DNA of 64,000 nucleotides from Erwinia sorbitola (lineage in GTDB: Bacteria > Pseudomonadota > Gammaproteobacteria > Enterobacterales > Enterobacteriaceae): assembly GCF_009738185.1 (NCBI RefSeq), contig NZ_CP046509.1, positions 1,677,501-1,741,500 on the forward strand, written 5' to 3'. Positions 8,649 to 16,948 of this stretch are shown here, in pieces. Position numbers and translations under genes: made by a program. The first letter of the stretch is position 1, and each line of letters starts with the position of its first letter. Below the pieces are notes generated by a model, which made no database searches, was not told the DNA's origin, and was given only the letters and a program-made list of their open reading frames with translations.

Positions 8649-9323
8649 ATGACACCTTACAAAGAGATTGGAGAGTGCCTGATTACCGCTGGAGAGAATG
8701 AATACTTCTTCCGGCCATCATTCTCAGCAATGAGCCGAATCGGGGAGCCACAGGAGATAGTGCAGGCATTCTATGACCTGCATAACGATGAGGTGACACC
8801 GCTGCTTCAGCGTGGCCTGGATGCATACGGAACTATACCTGCATGGCTGCTGGCCCATGTGAACCGCAGGGAGATTGGGAAGCCTGCAATCATAGCAGCA
8901 ATGAGCGTTCTCACAGCCTGTTGCGAGCGTGACCTGTCACGGCTTATAGGTGAGATTATCCCCGGCAAATCTGGCAAGTGGACATTCGTCTGGCGCAAAG
9001 GCGCGATGCCTGCTGTTGAGATGGTGCTCATTGCTCAGTCGCTTATCACCCACGGCATCATCGGCAAAGCGAAGGTGCGCCAGCTTCAGCGCCACGAAAG
9101 CAATCAGGCCACTACAGAGTTCAATGCTTTCGAGTACATCAGCGCTGCGCGTAACCACTTCGGCATAAGTCGGGATGAAGCGGAGCAGTTGAGCATGACG
9201 GAATTTTCCCTGCTTCTTGCAGCAAAGTATCCCGACAAGAAAGGCTTCACGCGTGATGAGTACGAAGCAGTTGCCGATGACTACCTGGCTAAAAAGGCGA
9301 GACGCCTTGCGAAGTCTGGATAA
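8649..9323 (+). CDS. Tail assembly chaperone, DUF6246-like
   Basis: The 224-residue product sits between tail tube and tape measure, the position of lambda gpG/GT. It resembles DUF6246 proteins, which are longer single-frame chaperones. The C-terminal 50 residues are basic. No frameshifted second product is obvious downstream, because accessory genes occupy the space before the tape measure gene. Confidence 0.7.
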   Translation: MTPYKEIGECLITAGENEYFFRPSFSAMSRIGEPQEIVQAFYDLHNDEVTPLLQRGLDAYGTIPAWLLAHVNRREIGKPAIIAAMSVLTACCERDLSRLIGEIIPGKSGKWTFVWRKGAMPAVEMVLIAQSLITHGIIGKAKVRQLQRHESNQATTEFNAFEYISAARNHFGISRDEAEQLSMTEFSLLLAAKYPDKKGFTRDEYEAVADDYLAKKARRLAKSG

Positions 9324-9363
9324 GTTAAGTTTTCGTTTCAACTTGGTTCAATTTATTACGCGA

Positions 9364-9393
9364 TGGTTCGTCTTGGTTCGTCTTGGTTCGTCT
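9364..9393. repeat. Three tandem copies of a 10-bp unit
   Basis: TGGTTCGTCT occurs three times in a row at 9364-9373, 9374-9383 and 9384-9393, at the left junction of the toxin-antitoxin insertion. A related TTGGTTC lies just upstream near 9341. The role is unknown: it may be a promoter-region iteron or replication slippage. Confidence 0.9.
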
Positions 9394-9452
9394 TTGTTTG
9401 ACTTCGTTGTGTTTATGGTTATGATTAGGTCATAACGTTCACGGAAGCCCTT

Positions 9453-9818
9453 ATGGAAAGAGATAACGGTTTAGACTATTTGCTTTCACTGCATGGATCT
9501 ACTGTGTACCGGGATGATGGCTATTGGTGGAAAGTTGATGTGTGGGAGGTAAAACCAACATCTTTCATACCCCATGGTGTACGTTACAGTTTAACGTTGC
9601 ATGATAAGTACAACACTCGCGTCTTTGGCATAGACAATGCTCATGGGATAAAGTTACCTAAAAAGGGCTGTTATTCTGGCAGGTTGGTCTATGACCACAT
9701 ACACCGTACCCCTCATGATAAAGGGTATCCATACGAGTTTGTGTCAGCAGCGCAGCTTATAGAAGACTTTTTCACAAAGTCAGACGAAGTCATAGCTCAA
9801 CGAGAAAGCCGAGGTTAA
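9453..9818 (+). CDS. Putative toxin, DUF6516 family
   Basis: The 121-residue product resembles DUF6516 toxins of type II toxin-antitoxin systems. Visible features are the aromatic stretch DDGYWWKVDVWEV (about 21-33), a central YSLTLHDKYNTRVFGIDNAH segment and HIHRTPHDKGYPYEF near 90-105. The catalytic mechanism of the family is not established to my knowledge. The antitoxin-like HTH gene follows 5 bases later. The pair is AT-rich relative to its neighbours and is inserted between tail chaperone and tape measure, so it is probably a moron. Confidence 0.7.
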   Translation: MERDNGLDYLLSLHGSTVYRDDGYWWKVDVWEVKPTSFIPHGVRYSLTLHDKYNTRVFGIDNAHGIKLPKKGCYSGRLVYDHIHRTPHDKGYPYEFVSAAQLIEDFFTKSDEVIAQRESRG

Positions 9819-9823
9819 AAAAT

Positions 9824-10207
9824 ATGAAAGCTCTTATTGGTGTGATGCCTGAAGAGCACATCCGTCAAAGGATGCTTGCTATCGTAAAAGGCGAGTACAA
9901 ACCTGAGCCGGGAGAGCCAAAAGTCTGGTTTACATCTGTAAATGCATTGGCTCAAGTCCTGAGTAATGAGAACATTGAACTTCTGCGTCTAATGGAAGAA
10001 CAAAAGCCGGAAACGATTACCGAGCTGGCTGAGATGTGTGGACGCAAGAAAAGTAATCTCTCTGTAACTTTAAAAACTCTTAGTTCGCGGGGATTTGTTC
10101 GCCTTGAGAAGTTAGGTCGTGGCGTAAAGCCTGTAGCTCTGTTCACTGATTTTGATATTCAGGTAAAGCAAGAGTTTACTGTGAAGTTTGAACCAAAGGC
10201 CGCTTAG
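9824..10207 (+). CDS. Putative antitoxin with winged helix-turn-helix
   Basis: The 127-residue product contains a MarR-like winged helix (about 50-105): a helix ending TITELAEMCGRKKSNLSVTL and the wing LSSRGFVRLEKLGRG. It resembles HVO_A0114-type DNA-binding proteins that accompany DUF6516 toxins. It probably neutralises the upstream toxin and represses the pair. A terminator follows about 80 bases downstream. Confidence 0.7.
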   Translation: MKALIGVMPEEHIRQRMLAIVKGEYKPEPGEPKVWFTSVNALAQVLSNENIELLRLMEEQKPETITELAEMCGRKKSNLSVTLKTLSSRGFVRLEKLGRGVKPVALFTDFDIQVKQEFTVKFEPKAA

Positions 10208-10290
10208 GCAGAGCAGGCATCAAAGCGCTGCGCCATCTGATCCACGGCGCTGATGTGGCATAAGCCCTGATTTCAAATCGGCCCTAATCA

Positions 10291-10311
10291 AACCCGCACT
10301 CGCGGGTTTTC
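10291..10311 (+). terminator. Rho-independent terminator after the toxin-antitoxin pair
   Basis: AACCCGC, a four-base loop and GCGGGTT form a 7-bp stem with a T run. It isolates the cassette from the downstream moron genes. Confidence 0.75.
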
Positions 10312-10375
10312 TTGCTTCACATTGCATCAGCTTCCCTTTAGGATAATAGCCACTTTAATTGCATGGTAATTTGAA

Positions 10376-10585
10376 ATGAGAATACTTTGGGGTATAAGCG
10401 CACTTCTTTCAGTTTTTGGTTTTTTTCAAGGCGTTTTATTGGTATCAAGCGCAAATGGTGCGCCACAGCAAGCTGCCGGGGCTGCTATGGGGCTGGCTTT
10501 ATCAGTTATACCTTATTGCTTCTGCCGCGCGCTGCAGCAGATGAGACCTCGCGAAGTGGTCATCAAAAATGAGGAGAGCAAGTGA
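10376..10585 (+). CDS. Small inner-membrane protein (phage moron)
   Basis: The 69-residue product has two predicted transmembrane segments (about 3-24 and 34-53) and a charged C-terminal tail. The family is not recognised. Its stop overlaps the next gene, which encodes an exported protein, suggesting a coupled two-gene envelope cassette, possibly for superinfection exclusion or lysogenic fitness. Confidence 0.6.
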   Translation: MRILWGISALLSVFGFFQGVLLVSSANGAPQQAAGAAMGLALSVIPYCFCRALQQMRPREVVIKNEESK

Positions 10586-11106
10586 TGAAAAGTAAAATAG
10601 CATTTGTATCCTTTTTGATAGCCACTTCTTTCTCATCAGTTGCCGCAGATTGGTATGCATCCTATGACAACGATGAAATGCGCGGGACAGCACAGAAATT
10701 CATCCAAACTGAATCTGATAACGCTGTAGAGTTTGATTTTCCCTATAACGGCGGCTCTAAGATGAGCCTGCTACTACGCTCAAAAAAAACTGAACTTAAA
10801 GAAGGGCAAAAAGCAGAAGACTTGCCGTTAACTGAAGCAATATTGACTATCAGTAAGGGACAGTTCATCTGTAGTTCTTTCAACGATTGCCACGTCTCAG
10901 TAAAGTTTGATAGTGGCAAAATAGAGAAGTTTTCAATGTCAGAAGCAAGCGGTGGCAGATCTGATGTCATGTTTTTTGATAACTCTTCTTCATTCATAAA
11001 AAATGTTAGAACACATAAAAAAGTCATAATTGAGGCCGAGTTCTATCAATCCGGAAATAAGCAGTTCAAGTTTGACCTTACTGGGCTCACCACAGCCAAA
11101 GGCTAA
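10582..11106 (+). CDS. Exported periplasmic protein (phage moron)
   Basis: The 174-residue product begins with a signal peptide (basic n-region, hydrophobic core, probable cleavage after VAA near residue 22). The mature part is polar, with two cysteines in FICSSFNDCHV that could form a disulphide. Two adjacent ATG codons (10582 and 10585) are possible starts behind a GAGGAG ribosome binding site. AT-rich and bounded by terminators, it belongs with the preceding membrane gene to a cassette inserted before the tape measure gene. The function is unknown. Confidence 0.65.
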   Translation: MMKSKIAFVSFLIATSFSSVAADWYASYDNDEMRGTAQKFIQTESDNAVEFDFPYNGGSKMSLLLRSKKTELKEGQKAEDLPLTEAILTISKGQFICSSFNDCHVSVKFDSGKIEKFSMSEASGGRSDVMFFDNSSSFIKNVRTHKKVIIEAEFYQSGNKQFKFDLTGLTTAKG

Positions 11107-11123
11107 ATATAAACAACATAACA

Positions 11124-11149
11124 AACCTCGCCAAGGCGGGGTTTTTTTT
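11124..11149 (+). terminator. Rho-independent terminator before the tape measure gene
   Basis: AACCTCGCC and GGCGGGGTT pair (one G-T) around a short loop, followed by eight T residues. It ends the membrane/periplasmic cassette. Confidence 0.8.
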
Positions 11150-11166
11150 CGCCTGGAGAAATGCAA

Positions 11167-13830
11167 ATGTCAAAGCAGGACATAGGTCAGCTGGTCTATG
11201 AAGTATCGATGGACGTTCAGGAGTTGATGGAGGCTCGGCAGAAAATCGACTCTCAATTATATGGACTGAATAAATCCGCCAACTCAGCTGGGCAGAGCAT
11301 TGATCGACTGGAGAAGAAGACAGAAAACCTTGGTGGTGGCTTTACCCGGCTGGCTTCCGCTGTTAAGGGTTATATCACAGTACAGGCTGCACTTAAACTT
11401 ATTGAAATAGCTGACGACATGGCAATGCTGCAGGCGCGAGTAACCCGCCTCAGCGGGAGTATGGAAGAGGCAAAAAATACCATGGCATCTTTATCTACGA
11501 TCGCCGCAAATACTGGTAACAGCCTCGCCAGCACCGAAAAACTTTGGGAGACACTGACCGCTAGCTTAAAAGAAGCTGGAGCCACTAACGGTCAGGTTCT
11601 TATGCTGACCGACACGCTTCAGAAAATTGGTGTGGTGGGTGGCTCATCTGCGGAAGAAATGTCAAATGCCCTTCGTCAGTTCGGACAGTCAATGGCCGGT
11701 GGAGTTGTGCGAGCTGAAGAATTCAACTCGGTGCTGGAAAATATGCCGGAGCTGGCAAGACAGATGGCAGCTGGTCTTGGCCTATCTATTGGACAGTTGC
11801 GTCAACGTATGCTTGAAGGAAAGCTCACTGCTGAAGATGCGCTAAACGCGATCCAGAAGCAGGCGTCGAATGTAAATACCGAATTCGACAAGATGCCAGT
11901 GACAGTAGATCGGGCCAAAAATAGCCTTGATGTCGCCTTCAAAAACATGATTAACGATCTTAATCAGTCTATTGAGTTAACTCAAGAGTTGGCAGGGCTG
12001 ATGCAGTCTGTTGCCAACAACCTAAATTTCTACAACAAAAATGTGGGCGACTCATCCCGCATGCCTAAGCTGATTGAGCTGCAAAAAGAGTACAACTCAG
12101 AGCTGAGGGACGGGCAGCGCTGGTATGAAACAGATACTATTTTCCAGCAAAGGCGCGGAGAAGCAGCGAGAAAACTGAAAGAAACAGAAGGTGAGATTGC
12201 TCACATCAGAGCTAAAGCAGCCAAAGATCTGGAGGAATCCAGTAAACCAATATCCGTTAAAGGAGCTACGTCAGGAAATAGCAAGCAAGATGATCTGATT
12301 AAGAAATCTCAGCGCCGCATAGAACTATCAAAGCGCGAGGGAGAGGCTAGGGCTAGATTGCAGGCGCAGTACGATGCTGAAGATGCAGGAATTAAAAGTG
12401 ACGACCCGCGAGTTAAATCTCTGCAAGACCAGTACGCAGAAATTTACCGAAATACTCAGGCACAGAAGACTAATAATGCCGAGGGTAAAAAGTCTGCCTC
12501 ACAAGCAGAGTCGATAGCAGAGAAGCTGGCATCGTTAAAAGAGCAGGCTGCGCTGTCTGCCGAATCCACAAGAGAGTTAAGCCGTGAGCAGGCAATCCTC
12601 ACAGCGCAGCAGTCTCTTGGTAGCTCCGCCAATCAAGCTGACATCAAGCTCGCTGGCCAGTACGCTGCCGCAAAATGGGATACAGGGAATGCTATCCGCG
12701 CTCAGGCCGCCGCAGAGAAGTTGCTGCCAGAAGCCAGAGAGAACGCAAACTACAAGCAGGATATCGAAGACCTGAAAACTGCGCTTGATGCTAAAAAGAT
12801 TACTCAGCAGCAAGCAGATGCTACATCTGAGCAACTCGCCAAACAGCATCAAGTTAACCTCGCTAAGATCCGTTCAGAGCAAGTCGTCACTCCTGAGCAG
12901 GTAGCGGCGGGCACCGTTGACCCTGTGCAGGCACTGGCAAATGAGAATGCTCAGAAACTTGCGCTGATCCAGCAGTTTGAGGAGCAAAAGATAATCACTC
13001 AGCAGCAGTCACTTGCGCTGATGAACGCAGCTAATACTCAGTACGAGCAGGCAAGAATCGATGCTGCGTGGAAAATATGGGAAAACCAGAATACTGCTAA
13101 TCAGCTTCTCGGTAGCGCTATAGACTCGCTGCAAGGTGGTGCTACCAACGCAATCACTGGACTTCTGAATGGCACTCAAAGTTTAAGTGAAGCTTTCGCA
13201 AACATCGGCTCAACCATACTGAACAGTGTCGTTAGCAGTATTGTTCAAATGGGGCTTGAGTGGGTTAAAGCGCAGATGATAGGTCAAACTGCGCAAACCT
13301 CAGCAATCTTGTCGAACCAGGCAACTGCGACTGCCGCGCTAGCTGCCTCAACTGCATCAGGCATAGCTTCAGCAGCGACATTGTTGGCTGCATGGTCACC
13401 AGCGGCAATGGCTGCATCAATTGCAACATCAGGAGGTGCTGCGGCCGCAGGGATGACAGGTTACACCACTGCAATGACAACAGCCCAAACAATGGCCATA
13501 GCCGGCGCACGTAAGAACGGCGGCCCAGTCAGCGCTGGCAGCATGTATCAGGTCGGTGAAGGTGGTAAGCCTGAAATCTACCAAGCCAGCACCGGGAAGC
13601 AGTACATGATACCTGGTGATAACGGCAAGGTGATCAGCAATAAGGACATGATGGGAGCAGGTGGTGGCGGCACATCACTGAATCAGGTGATGAACCTGAC
13701 CGTGAATACCACTAATGGTCTGGACGATGCCACCATCAAGCAGCTACGCCAGGCTTGGAAGACAGACACAATGCTTATAATCAGAGACCAGAGCACCAGG
13801 CCAAAGGGTATGCTTCAGGGCAGGAAGTAA
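11167..13830 (+). CDS. Tail tape measure protein
   Basis: The 887-residue product sets tail length and is ejected during infection. About residues 60-260 match the tape measure domain (segments around VKGYITVQAALKLIEIADDMA and EEMSNALRQFGQSMAGG). A long helical, Gln/Ala/Lys-rich coiled coil follows, and hydrophobic segments lie near 670-780. I chose ATG 11167 over 11161 because the GGAG at 11155 is 8 bases upstream of it. The gene follows a terminator after two accessory cassettes. Confidence 0.9.
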   Translation: MSKQDIGQLVYEVSMDVQELMEARQKIDSQLYGLNKSANSAGQSIDRLEKKTENLGGGFTRLASAVKGYITVQAALKLIEIADDMAMLQARVTRLSGSMEEAKNTMASLSTIAANTGNSLASTEKLWETLTASLKEAGATNGQVLMLTDTLQKIGVVGGSSAEEMSNALRQFGQSMAGGVVRAEEFNSVLENMPELARQMAAGLGLSIGQLRQRMLEGKLTAEDALNAIQKQASNVNTEFDKMPVTVDRAKNSLDVAFKNMINDLNQSIELTQELAGLMQSVANNLNFYNKNVGDSSRMPKLIELQKEYNSELRDGQRWYETDTIFQQRRGEAARKLKETEGEIAHIRAKAAKDLEESSKPISVKGATSGNSKQDDLIKKSQRRIELSKREGEARARLQAQYDAEDAGIKSDDPRVKSLQDQYAEIYRNTQAQKTNNAEGKKSASQAESIAEKLASLKEQAALSAESTRELSREQAILTAQQSLGSSANQADIKLAGQYAAAKWDTGNAIRAQAAAEKLLPEARENANYKQDIEDLKTALDAKKITQQQADATSEQLAKQHQVNLAKIRSEQVVTPEQVAAGTVDPVQALANENAQKLALIQQFEEQKIITQQQSLALMNAANTQYEQARIDAAWKIWENQNTANQLLGSAIDSLQGGATNAITGLLNGTQSLSEAFANIGSTILNSVVSSIVQMGLEWVKAQMIGQTAQTSAILSNQATATAALAASTASGIASAATLLAAWSPAAMAASIATSGGAAAAGMTGYTTAMTTAQTMAIAGARKNGGPVSAGSMYQVGEGGKPEIYQASTGKQYMIPGDNGKVISNKDMMGAGGGGTSLNQVMNLTVNTTNGLDDATIKQLRQAWKTDTMLIIRDQSTRPKGMLQGRK

Positions 13831-13877
13831 TATTTTCGAGCTGGTATAATTCAGCCTCAATTAAGAGGAGACGATAC

Positions 13878-14099
13878 ATGGCAATGGAAATTGAAGTCGG
13901 TAGGATCACTGCTTATGACAACGTAAATGGGCAGGGAATTCTGGCAGAAGTTGCTTTCAAAGATTATGAAAAAACTCAGCAGAATATTATCGTCGACGTG
14001 TTGCTGCCTTTAGATAAAGGCGCCTCACTTGTCGAGATTGAAGAAAAGGCCACTGAAGAAGCCAAGAGAAAACTTAAAGAGCTTGTCTCCGGTTTTTAA
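13878..14099 (+). CDS. Small phage protein, DUF1327-like
   Basis: The 73-residue product starts at ATG 13878, preceded by AAGAGGAG. An in-frame upstream extension overlaps the tape measure gene and is not credible. It resembles DUF1327 proteins of lambdoid phages, which have no known function. The protein is acidic with a C-terminal amphipathic helix. A terminator follows. Confidence 0.65.
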   Translation: MAMEIEVGRITAYDNVNGQGILAEVAFKDYEKTQQNIIVDVLLPLDKGASLVEIEEKATEEAKRKLKELVSGF

Positions 14100-14121
14100 T
14101 ACCGCCTGAACTACACCCATG

Positions 14122-14142
14122 ACCCGCTCCGGCGGGTTTTTT
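14122..14142 (+). terminator. Rho-independent terminator
   Basis: ACCCGC, loop TCCG, GCGGGT, then a T run. It separates the DUF1327-like gene from the tail-tip operon. Confidence 0.7.
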
Positions 14143-14158
14143 ATTATCCGGAGTACCC

Positions 14159-14509
14159 ATGCCAGAAACATTCACATGGAGCCCTCAAAAAGGCTTCACG
14201 ATCAGCCGTGCGCCGAATGTAGCTGTCGTCAAGCTTGGCGATGGCTACGAGCAGCGGCAGGTTAAAGGCATCAACCCACTGATGGACAGCTACTCACTGA
14301 CGTTTATCGGTGTTGATGGGCTATGCGGTAGACCAAATTACGCGAAGCAGGCAGAAGCGTTCCTGGAGGCGAGAATGGCTGTCGAGTCATTTTACTGGAC
14401 GCCATCCGATACCGCAGTACAGGCGCTCTTTGTTTGTCGGTCATGGCAGGGAAAGAAAACAGGTGGTCAGTACGAGCTGACCGCAACATTTGAGCAGGTT
14501 CCACGATAG
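14159..14509 (+). CDS. Minor tail protein, lambda gpM-like
   Basis: The 116-residue product matches the short tail-tip proteins of the lambda M family: an N-terminal TFTWSPQKGF strand, a GYEQRQVKG segment and the C-terminal YELTATFEQVPR. It belongs to the tail-tip module M-L-K-I-J that follows. It probably forms part of the distal tail ring. Confidence 0.8.
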   Translation: MPETFTWSPQKGFTISRAPNVAVVKLGDGYEQRQVKGINPLMDSYSLTFIGVDGLCGRPNYAKQAEAFLEARMAVESFYWTPSDTAVQALFVCRSWQGKKTGGQYELTATFEQVPR

Positions 14510-14529
14510 CCGAAAGGCGGGAGATATTT

Positions 14530-14676
14530 ATGCTGAACCATAAAAAAAATGAAGTTTTAAATATTGATATTTCTGACATCAAAGAATTGGCGGAGCGAGT
14601 CCGCCAACTGGATGAAGCTATTATTTTATTTGATAAGCACGTGCAAGATAATCTTGAGCAATTTCTTTTAAGTTAA
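14530..14676 (+). CDS. Small phage protein, convergent with the minus-strand gene
   Basis: The 48-residue ORF has a GGCGGGAG ribosome binding site 5-8 bases upstream and an acidic, helical product. It is AT-rich. Its last 56 bases overlap the 3' end of the minus-strand gene 14621-14863, so one of the two may be antisense-regulated by the other. The family is not recognised. Confidence 0.5.
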   Translation: MLNHKKNEVLNIDISDIKELAERVRQLDEAIILFDKHVQDNLEQFLLS

Positions 14677-14863
14677 CCCCTGCCTCATCTGTGGGTTGAA
14701 TTTCCAAAGTTTTTTTTACTTGAGATTTAATCTGAGATTTAACCTCTTCTGGCATGGCGCCCAGTAACGAACGAATGATCGAATCCTGCACAATTTGCTG
14801 CGTTCTTAAATCTGTAATTTGTCGTTGGAACGTATCTAAAAGTTCACCTAAATCTGAATTCAT
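14621..14863 (-). CDS. Small reverse-strand phage moron protein
   Basis: The 80-residue product is on the opposite strand to the late genes, a hallmark of morons expressed in lysogens. I chose ATG at 14863 because an AAGGGA site sits just upstream; an ATG ten codons earlier has GAGGG almost touching it. The N-terminal half is a helical coiled coil around LLDTFQRQITDLRTQQIVQD; the C-terminus is mixed charge. It resembles small coiled-coil proteins seen in other enterobacterial prophages. The function is unknown. Confidence 0.6.
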   Translation of the reverse strand: MNSDLGELLDTFQRQITDLRTQQIVQDSIIRSLLGAMPEEVKSQIKSQVKKTLEIQPTDEAGVNLKEIAQDYLARAYQIK

Positions 14864-15010
14864 AAAGTCCCTTATCCAGAGGTAATCAGCCATCCCTCAT
14901 TTTCGGTGTACATCCGTGCCCAAACACGGACGGGCTGAATACTCAACATAACCTTAAGTGTCTATCAGCAACATCCTGATATTCGATCAGTACTCACCTT
15001 AAGAGCTGCC

Positions 15011-15030
15011 GCCCGGTGGCCTTTTTTTTA
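15011..15030 (+). terminator. Rho-independent terminator before the gpL-like gene
   Basis: A short GC stem (GCCGC with GTGGC around CCG) is followed by eight T residues. It lies immediately upstream of the L gene, so L probably relies on late antitermination. Confidence 0.5.
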
Positions 15031-15042
15031 TATGGGCACAAG

Positions 15043-15747
15043 ATGAGAGACATACCAGCAGAGCTAATAATCGAAAGCGTCGATGCAGGTGTCGGCGCGA
15101 TGATCGACCTGTTTGAAGTCGACCTTCAGTCGTTTGGCGGTGACGTGATCCGTTTTCATGGCGGCACCAACGGTTATTTCAACGATGTCATATGGCAGGG
15201 CCGCGCTTACTCGGCTTACCCGATTTCCGTTGAAGGTTTCGAAACGAAATCTGAGGGAACGTATTCGCGTCCGACAATGAAAGTAGCGAACATTACCGGG
15301 CTGATAACCGGCATCAACCACGATTTCGAGGATGCTCTAGGTGCGGTTGTAACGCGCCGGCAGGTGCTGGTTAAGCATCTCGACACGGTGAATTTCCCAA
15401 GCGGCAACGCAAGTGCAGACCCGACTATGGAGGCTGTGTCGCGCTACGTAATTGAGGAAATGGCGGAGGAGACCTTCGAGACGGTGACTTACAACCTTGC
15501 CACTCCGGTTGACTGCGACAATGCAATCATCCCAGCTCGCACGATTCTGGCTGACGTATGTCAGTGGGTTTACCGAGGCGACGGTTGCGGTTACTCCGGT
15601 GATCCGGTTGCTGACGAGAAAGACAATCCAACCTCTGACATGTCGCGCGACAAATGCTCCAAGCATCGCAGCGGCTGTCGTTTTCGTTTCGCTAAACCAA
15701 GTGCGCTGCCATACGGCGGCTATCCCGGCTCGGCTAAGGTGTCCTGA
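15043..15747 (+). CDS. Minor tail protein L (Fe-S tail-tip protein)
   Basis: The 234-residue product resembles lambda gpL, which joins the tail hub. The C-terminal part contains the cysteine pattern DVCQWVYRGDGCGY followed by DKC and GCRFRF, the expected ligands of the gpL iron-sulphur cluster. I take ATG 15043 as start: an in-frame GTG at 15016 lies inside the preceding terminator. The gene is coupled to the K-like gene by a 1-base overlap. Confidence 0.85.
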   Translation: MRDIPAELIIESVDAGVGAMIDLFEVDLQSFGGDVIRFHGGTNGYFNDVIWQGRAYSAYPISVEGFETKSEGTYSRPTMKVANITGLITGINHDFEDALGAVVTRRQVLVKHLDTVNFPSGNASADPTMEAVSRYVIEEMAEETFETVTYNLATPVDCDNAIIPARTILADVCQWVYRGDGCGYSGDPVADEKDNPTSDMSRDKCSKHRSGCRFRFAKPSALPYGGYPGSAKVS

Positions 15748-16472
15748 TGATTGAATCTGAATGCCTGGCATATGCCGCAAAGTCAGCAAATGAGGTGTGC
15801 GGCCTGATTATTGAAGGCATGCGGTTGTGGCGGTGCGCGAATGAACATCCCGATCCGGGGCGTAACTTCCGGGTAGGCGAACAGGATTGGCTTGAAGCAG
15901 AAGAGACGGGAGAAATCACTGCCGTTTTTCATTCTCACCCTGAGCAAAAACTGGTGCTGTCAGCTGCCGATCGTACTGCACAGTTGGCAACCGGTATCCA
16001 CTGGTGGCTGGCAAGCGGGGGTGAACTACGCAAATTTCGTCCTGTGCCGCATTTGCTGGGCCGCAGGTTCGAGCATGGCGTGATGGACTGCTACACGCTG
16101 TTTCGGGACGCATACCACCTGTGCGGTATTGATTTGCCCGACTTTGAGAGAACCAACGGTTGGTGGGTGCGCGGTGAAAACCTCTACTTGAAGAATATGG
16201 CGTCCAACGGGTTTCACGAGGTTGGCTTCGAAGTTATTCAGCCAGGCGATGTGATTATCCGCCGCGCATTCCCCGAGTGCGACCCATGCCACGCCATGAT
16301 CTGGCTTGGTGACAATATCGTCCTGCATCACGAAGTGCACGGCAGGCTTAGTCGCCGGGAACCGCTTCGTCAGATTCACGTACCTCTGATCCACTCCATC
16401 TGGAGGCATGAACAATGCTCATCTTTAGATTTACAGGGAATTTACGACGACATTTCCGCCAAATCACTTTAA
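15747..16472 (+). CDS. Tail assembly protein K (JAMM plus NlpC/P60 peptidase)
   Basis: The 241-residue product has an N-terminal MPN/JAMM domain with a glutamate in NEVCGLI and the zinc motif HSHP followed by SAADR. A C-terminal NlpC/P60 domain follows, with catalytic Cys in VMDCYTLFRDAY near 113 and His in CHAMIWLGDN. This matches lambda gpK, a tail-tip enzyme that probably cleaves peptidoglycan during DNA entry. It overlaps the I-like gene by 58 bases. Confidence 0.9.
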   Translation: MIESECLAYAAKSANEVCGLIIEGMRLWRCANEHPDPGRNFRVGEQDWLEAEETGEITAVFHSHPEQKLVLSAADRTAQLATGIHWWLASGGELRKFRPVPHLLGRRFEHGVMDCYTLFRDAYHLCGIDLPDFERTNGWWVRGENLYLKNMASNGFHEVGFEVIQPGDVIIRRAFPECDPCHAMIWLGDNIVLHHEVHGRLSRREPLRQIHVPLIHSIWRHEQCSSLDLQGIYDDISAKSL

Positions 16473-16939
16473 ACGTAGATACGCCATCGCAGGGGCTGCG
16501 CCTGTTGCTAGCTCAGTGCCCCGCATTCAAGCGCGACTTCTATCAGACTAGGTTGCGCATGCGCATTGATGGCAGCGACATCTCTGGTGACAACCTCGAA
16601 TTCCACATGAACCGGCACATCAAAGACGGCGCTACGGTGTTGTTCGTGCCGATCGTTGAGGGTTCGATTTCTGCCGTGGCGGCAGCGTGGATTATGGTCG
16701 CGGTTACTGTCGCTTCAGTCGCCTATTCGCTCTATATGACCTCGCATATGAAAACGAACTCATCAGCGGATCAGGACACCAATTCCATCACCAACAACTC
16801 ATTCACCAGCGCGGAGAACCGCACAGGGCAGGGCAGGCCGGTGCCGCTGCTTTTAGGTGAGATGGTAGTTGGCTCGAACGTAATCAGCCTTGGCATCGAT
16901 ACATCGAACAACCAGGACTGGAATATCTCAATTAGTTAA
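16415..16939 (+). CDS. Tail assembly protein I
   Basis: The 174-residue product matches the lambda gpI family: an N-terminal ubiquitin-like fold and a glycine/alanine-rich hydrophobic segment (about 88-110) that could insert in a membrane. The C-terminus reads RTGQGRPVPLLLGEMVVGS, the conserved end that interacts with gpJ. It is overlapped by K at its start and is 9 bases from J. Confidence 0.85.
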   Translation: MLIFRFTGNLRRHFRQITLNVDTPSQGLRLLLAQCPAFKRDFYQTRLRMRIDGSDISGDNLEFHMNRHIKDGATVLFVPIVEGSISAVAAAWIMVAVTVASVAYSLYMTSHMKTNSSADQDTNSITNNSFTSAENRTGQGRPVPLLLGEMVVGSNVISLGIDTSNNQDWNISIS

Positions 16940-16948
16940 GGTGAAAGC

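Noticed and set aside
15016..15042. GTG start for the gpL-like protein
   Set aside because: It lies within the terminator hairpin and T run; ATG 15043 gives the family N-terminus.
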